DNA from: Limnohabitans sp. INBF002
GTDB lineage: Bacteria; Pseudomonadota; Gammaproteobacteria; Burkholderiales; Burkholderiaceae_C
Assembly (NCBI RefSeq): GCF_027924905.1
Contig: NZ_AP027055.1
Span: 1,488,001 to 1,552,000 of the forward strand
DNA: 64,000 nt
Direction of reading: 5' to 3'
This document shows, one piece after another, positions 60,546 to 64,000 of this stretch (position 1 is its first letter; each line of letters opens with the position of its first letter). The translations under genes and the position numbers were made by a program. Below the pieces are notes generated by a model that worked only from the letters and a program-made list of their open reading frames with translations, did no database searches and was not told where the DNA came from.

Positions 60546-61556
60546 TTGAACACCAGCGCCCTCACTTCGACTGCCCTGTACCGCATTGGTGCAGTGTCTA
60601 AAACCACGGGTATCCCTGTGTCCACCTTGCGCGTTTGGGAAACCCGCTACGGCGCATTCACCCCCGTCAAGACCGAGGGCAAGCAGCGGCTGTTTGCCGA
60701 GCACGATGTGTCAAAAGCCTTGTTGCTCAAACAGCTTTCGCAAAACGGGCACGCCATCAGCACCATTGCCAACCTCGACCTTGCGCAACTGCGCCGCATG
60801 AACAACCCGCCGCACCCCACGCCCCAAAGCTTGGCCGTACCAGGCCAGCCCGTGTCGCTGGCGGTGGTGGGGCTGAGCATGGCCAATCGCATTGAGTCCA
60901 AAAAATTTGCAGCAGGGTTGAAGCAAAACCAAATCAAAGTGACCGATGTGTTGGCTGATTTGGCCACCGCGGCCAACGCTGAATTGGCACAGCAACCGCA
61001 GGTCTTGTTGGTCAAGGTGAACACCTTGCAAACTGCAGTGCACACCGACATTCAGGCGCTGATCAACACGCATCAATTTGCACAAACCATCGTGGTGTAC
61101 AACTTTGCGCCCGAGAGCGTGGTGCAAGCCATGAAATTCTCGGGCCTCATCGTGCGGCGCGAGCCCATCTCGGACATCGAGCTGGCCGAATTGCTGCAGT
61201 CGGTGTTGTTTGTAGACCCTGCACGTGCGCAAGAGTTTGGCACCACGGGTGCCGTGATTGCCGCCCGTAAATATTCAGACGCCACTCTCAGCCGGGTAGC
61301 AGGCATTTCAACCAACGTGCTGTGCGAGTGCCCGCGCCATGTGGCCGAATTAATTGCCCAGCTGGCCAGCTTTGAGGAATACAGCCAAGAATGCCTCAAC
61401 CGCAATGCAGAAGACGCGCATTTGCACGCTTACCTTCGCTCCATCTCGGGATCAGCACGCTCGTTGTTTGAAAACGCTTTAGAAAAAATTGCGGCCCATG
61501 AGGGGATTGATCTGCGCGAAGGCGCAGCCACCAATCAACGCCAAGGGGCCGTCTAA
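60546..61556 (+). CDS. MerR-family regulator (CarH/LitR-like architecture)
   Basis: Regulator of 336 residues starting at TTG 60546. The N-terminal MerR helix-turn-helix is ALYRIGAVSKTTGIPVSTLRVW and ETRYGAFTPVKTEGKQRLF. The C-terminal 230 residues show an alpha/beta region in the place of the cobalamin-binding module of LitR/CarH regulators. The B12 ligand motif ExxxH is not evident, and DxHxxG is missing, so B12 binding is doubtful. The ligand is unknown. Confidence 0.8.
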   Translation: MNTSALTSTALYRIGAVSKTTGIPVSTLRVWETRYGAFTPVKTEGKQRLFAEHDVSKALLLKQLSQNGHAISTIANLDLAQLRRMNNPPHPTPQSLAVPGQPVSLAVVGLSMANRIESKKFAAGLKQNQIKVTDVLADLATAANAELAQQPQVLLVKVNTLQTAVHTDIQALINTHQFAQTIVVYNFAPESVVQAMKFSGLIVRREPISDIELAELLQSVLFVDPARAQEFGTTGAVIAARKYSDATLSRVAGISTNVLCECPRHVAELIAQLASFEEYSQECLNRNAEDAHLHAYLRSISGSARSLFENALEKIAAHEGIDLREGAATNQRQGAV

Positions 61557-62293
61557 GCCGCCCGCATCGCCTGCAACCACAAGCTGTCGATGTCACTGAG
61601 TTTAGTTTTATCAAACTCAGCCGCGTGCTCCCAATAGCGCCCCGATGCGACCATGTAGCCCAAGTCTTTTTCAGCCTGCAACGCGCGTGCTACGCCTGCG
61701 GCATTCAGCAGTTCACCCTGTTGTTGCAAGCGGTTCTGACGCACACAAGGCGAGCCCAACGCAACCCCAGACACACGCGGAAACAACAAACGCGACTCGG
61801 ACAGCTCTGACAAATTCACCACCGCGCATCGGTGCGCCTGCGCCAACGCCATGAAGCGCACCGACTTGGCTTCAAGCGACTGCAGGGTCACATCCACCCG
61901 CAAAGGGTCTGGTGTGCCTTGGCCATAAAAGTGGCTGCTCTCGCCCGTGGCTGTGCCGTACACCATGTCGCATCCTAGGAAAGCGATCAGGTCAGGCTTC
62001 AAAGCGCCCAAGGCCCAATACCCTGCCGTGAACGCCATGGTGCCGCCCGCATACACAAAACCACCAAAGTTGTTTTGCTGCGGCACAAATTCGGGTGCGG
62101 CAATCAGTTGCTGCGAGGGCTTCAACGGTGTGGGCGGCAAGCGCTCGGGCGCAAAGTCCTCGGGGTACACCAAGTAGTCCCAGTCAGGCGTGATTTGCCA
62201 TGCGTTGTTGATGGCCACGCGCTGGGTAAAGATCGACAAGTCCCAGTCTTTGGCCTGCACGGCGTCGGGTGCACTGCCAATGAGCAGCACCAT
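61553..62293 (-). CDS. Conserved hypothetical protein, glycosyltransferase-like fold
   Basis: Soluble protein of 246 residues; ATG 62293 is preferred for the AGAGGA sequence 7 nt ahead (ATG 62311 is an upstream option). The opening VLLIGSAPDA and INNAWQITPDWDYLVYPEDF resemble the nucleotide-binding start of MptE/DUF115 and GT29-like proteins. FLGCDMVYG near residue 110 could be a second ligand motif. I cannot assign a function. It overlaps the MerR gene end by 4 nt. Confidence 0.65.
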   Translation of the reverse strand: MVLLIGSAPDAVQAKDWDLSIFTQRVAINNAWQITPDWDYLVYPEDFAPERLPPTPLKPSQQLIAAPEFVPQQNNFGGFVYAGGTMAFTAGYWALGALKPDLIAFLGCDMVYGTATGESSHFYGQGTPDPLRVDVTLQSLEAKSVRFMALAQAHRCAVVNLSELSESRLLFPRVSGVALGSPCVRQNRLQQQGELLNAAGVARALQAEKDLGYMVASGRYWEHAAEFDKTKLSDIDSLWLQAMRAA

Positions 62294-62427
62294 TTTCAAA
62301 TCCTCTGCCATGCGGTGTCCGTTTCTTGAGCGCTTTTAAAACAGCCGCGATCCTAGAGCCTTGCGATAGCCATTGCCAACCAAAGGTTGGAATGCATTTC
62401 TAAAATCAAAAGATGACACAACACACA

Positions 62428-62543
62428 GGTCGACGACAACCAAGGCTATTCGCTGTACCTGAGCGGTTGCGGCACTGCTCCCCGAGGGGCAAGGTGCTTC
62501 GACCCAGACAAGCAAGCGCACGACTACGCTGCAGACAGCGCTT
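62428..62543 (+). ncRNA. Possible structured leader RNA upstream of DUF2237
   Basis: The 270-nt gap before 62583 holds nested complementarity consistent with a three-way junction. The closing stem is GGTCGA (62428) with TCGACC (62499). One arm is CAACC (62437) with GGTTG (62465). A second arm is GCAC-TGCTCCCC (62472) with GGGGCA-GTGC (62486-62497). A further hairpin AAGCGC/GCGCTT follows (62514-62543). This could be a cis-regulatory leader or a small RNA. I cannot match it to a known class. Confidence 0.35.
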
Positions 62544-62582
62544 AGCGCGAACTTTGGCAATAAGCTCAACGAAAGACCGACC

Positions 62583-62945
62583 ATGACCACCGAAGCACGC
62601 AACGTTTTGGGCACTGCCCTGGTGCCCTGCTCCTACGACCCGCTCACGGGCTACTACCGTGATGGTTGTTGCCACACTGACGCGCACGACCAAGGCAGCC
62701 ACGTGGTGTGTGCCAAAGTCACGCAAGCATTTTTAGATTTCTCGCTGCAAAGGGGCAACGACCTGATCACCCCGCGTCCCGAATACCGCTTTGCGGGTCT
62801 CAAAGCCGGCGACCGCTGGTGCTTGTGTGCCCGCCGCTGGCAAGAAGCCTTTGAGGCTGGCATGGCTCCGCCTGTGGTGCTGGAATGCACACACGCCAAA
62901 GCTCTTGAGTTCGTCACGCTGGAGCAATTGCAGTCATGCGCTTGA
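62583..62945 (+). CDS. DUF2237 family protein
   Basis: Small conserved protein of 120 residues. Family marks run from NVLGTALVPCSYDPLTGYYRDGCC through HVVCAKVTQAFLDFSLQRGNDL to PEYRFAGLKAGDRWCLCARRWQEA. Several conserved Cys and Asp suggest a metal or redox site. No function is established. It overlaps the following 34-codon remnant by 10 nt. Confidence 0.85.
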   Translation: MTTEARNVLGTALVPCSYDPLTGYYRDGCCHTDAHDQGSHVVCAKVTQAFLDFSLQRGNDLITPRPEYRFAGLKAGDRWCLCARRWQEAFEAGMAPPVVLECTHAKALEFVTLEQLQSCA

Positions 62946-63040
62946 ACACACGCACGCCCCAGCTGTCGCGCTATGACCCGCCCTGGACGCTGCCCATGTT
63001 CAGGCGCAACGAAATCATGGTGGAGGTGGCTGCACCATGA
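62936..63040 (+). pseudogene. 34-codon remnant resembling a SOUL haem-binding protein C terminus
   Basis: ATG 62936 to TGA 63040 encodes 34 residues ending RYDPPWTLPMFRRNEIMVEV plus AAP. This closely matches the typical last residues of SOUL-family haem-binding proteins (YxPPWTxxFxRRNEVxxEV). No upstream sequence encodes the rest of such a protein. The fragment overlaps DUF2237 by 10 nt and folB by 4 nt. It is probably the tail of a gene otherwise deleted; a functional small peptide is less likely. Confidence 0.6.
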
Positions 63041-63735
63041 CCACGCAACATCCCACCTCACGCCAAGCTTGCGTCGAACTACGCGATCTGCGCCTGAACA
63101 CCCACATTGGCACCTACGGCCCGCACGATGTGGTGCCCGATGCCCACGTGCTTGACCTCACGCTGTGGCTGTCGCCTGTGCTGGTGTTGATCGCGCAAGA
63201 CGGCATGTCCCATGTGTTTGACTATGACCCCTTGGTGGCCGAAATCGACCGCCTCGCCGACGATGGCCACTACGAAACGCAAGAGCGCCTCATCACGCGC
63301 ATCGTCCATGCGTGTGCGGCCTACCGCGAAATAGAGGCCTTGGACATCGGCTTGCGCAAGTCACCCGTGCGCCAAGGCTCGGGCGCGCTGGGCGTGCGCG
63401 TGTCGGTGGATGCCCACACCCTCAACGCCCTGCGCCACATTGAGTCCACAGACGTGCAACAGGCGATGACGGCCCTCTCGCAGTGGACGCTAGAGATCCA
63501 CCCACAGCACCACACGTTGTGCCTCTTCAAAAGCTGGACACTGCCCAGCTTCGAGGCGGCGGTGGCACGGTTCAACCAAATCGCCCAACTCGCCCAAACC
63601 CAAGACCACCACCCCGAGGTGCTGTCGAGCTACACGCAGCTGCAGGTGCGCATTTGGACCCATGATGCGGCAGGCCTGACGCACAAAGATTTCACCCTTG
63701 CCCAAGCCATCGACCAACTGAGCACCACCTCATGA
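63037..63735 (+). CDS. Dihydroneopterin aldolase-pterin carbinolamine dehydratase fusion
   Basis: A 232-residue two-domain pterin protein. Residues about 8-130 match FolB (VELRDLRLNTHIGTYG, FDYDPLVAEIDRLADDGHYE, GLRKSPVRQGSGALGVRVSVD). They keep the Lys of the RKSP strand, but the usual catalytic Glu after the IGxY motif is not obvious. Residues about 150-232 match pterin-4a-carbinolamine dehydratase (FNQIAQLAQTQDHHPEVLSS, VRIWTHDAAGLTHKDF). Folate or pterin metabolism is implied; aldolase activity is uncertain. It overlaps both neighbours. Confidence 0.8.
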   Translation: MTTQHPTSRQACVELRDLRLNTHIGTYGPHDVVPDAHVLDLTLWLSPVLVLIAQDGMSHVFDYDPLVAEIDRLADDGHYETQERLITRIVHACAAYREIEALDIGLRKSPVRQGSGALGVRVSVDAHTLNALRHIESTDVQQAMTALSQWTLEIHPQHHTLCLFKSWTLPSFEAAVARFNQIAQLAQTQDHHPEVLSSYTQLQVRIWTHDAAGLTHKDFTLAQAIDQLSTTS

Positions 63736-64000
63736 AGTACCTCAAAAAACTCGATGGCTTTCAACGCTCACCCGCAGGCCTGGAGTGGCAAATTTGGAAA
63801 AGGCTGCATGTCATTTTGGCCGCAGGTACAGCGCTGCCTTTGCTGGCCAGTGCTGGCGCGTATGTGTTGGATGGGCTGGATTCCGCCACACAAAACGCAC
63901 GCGCGGTGGAACAGTTTTTTTATGTGATGCTTGGCGTCGTCATGCTGCACTGGACACTGGTGCTGACACTGGCGATTGGTTGCTTGATCGTGATGTTGAT
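63732..64000 (+). CDS. Putative membrane protein, truncated at window edge
   Basis: Starts at ATG 63732 (ATGA overlap with the pterin gene) and continues past the window. The first 89 residues include two hydrophobic segments (about 28-48 and 63-89). I do not recognise the family. No conserved motif is visible in the part present. Confidence 0.6.
   Translation, partial: MKYLKKLDGFQRSPAGLEWQIWKRLHVILAAGTALPLLASAGAYVLDGLDSATQNARAVEQFFYVMLGVVMLHWTLVLTLAIGCLIVML

Noticed and set aside
62374..62389. Hairpin CCAACC-AAA-GGTTGG as a terminator
   Set aside because: No T-run follows on either strand.
62413..62586. Arg-rich 57-codon ORF (MTQHTGRRQPRLF) ending at the DUF2237 ATG
   Set aside because: No ribosome site, composition like an artefact frame, and the region is better explained by RNA pairing.

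Overview
The window reads as a chromosomal segment of a betaproteobacterium, most likely Comamonadaceae (a freshwater Limnohabitans/Rhodoferax-like organism). This is inferred from the protein flavour (pepA divergent from lptFG, CysB, HrpA, MnmC, HDOD-free housekeeping blocks), gene-dense packing with many 1-8 nt overlaps, and a GC-rich palindromic repeat of a type I recall from that family. No tRNA, rRNA, CRISPR, prophage or insertion sequence was recognised.

Region 1 (1-23.7 kb) is mainly housekeeping: leucyl aminopeptidase (partial), LPS export permeases LptF/LptG, a sirohydrochlorin chelatase next to the sulfur regulator CysB, an aminotransferase, an exported cyanophycinase, a small BrnT-type toxin/HTH antitoxin pair with its own palindrome, the helicase HrpA (carrying two in-frame palindromic repeat insertions), ArgA, DsbB, a cysteine dioxygenase fused to four rhodanese domains, YggX, an MnmC whose methyltransferase half has decayed, ChrA and an LRR-protein kinase.

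Region 2 (21.8-55.3 kb) is a large phosphate-starvation island. It holds PhoX phosphatase, exopolyphosphatase, SixA, PPK1 and PPK2, and at the right end one eight-gene operon pstSCAB-phoU-phoB-phoR. Between them lies a complete-looking kit for replacing phospholipids with phosphorus-free lipids: an OlsB-like N-acyltransferase, a PlcP-like phospholipase C and a GT4 lipid glycosyltransferase in one overlapping operon (with a fourth, unknown gene), divergent OlsA, a second GT4, UDP-glucose dehydrogenase (UDP-glucuronate supply) overlapping LplT, Psd, a class III aminotransferase, an Mpo1/DUF962-like membrane protein, DgkA, and a TRAP transporter. I found eleven candidate Pho boxes (two 7-mers related to CTGTCAT, 11 nt apart), most lying about 40-50 nt upstream of the genes they face. 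This suggests that PhoB controls the lipid genes directly.

Region 3 (55.3-64 kb) starts with an arsenic operon (arsR, DUF6428, arsC, acr3) divergent from pstS. A cluster of regulators and small unknown proteins follows (pseudo-receiver regulator, DUF2236, a 59-residue Cys-rich protein, DUF2805, Rrf2, MerR). Last comes a pterin-related string: DUF2237 behind a possible structured leader RNA, a 34-codon remnant resembling the end of a SOUL haem-binding protein, and a dihydroneopterin aldolase-pterin carbinolamine dehydratase fusion.
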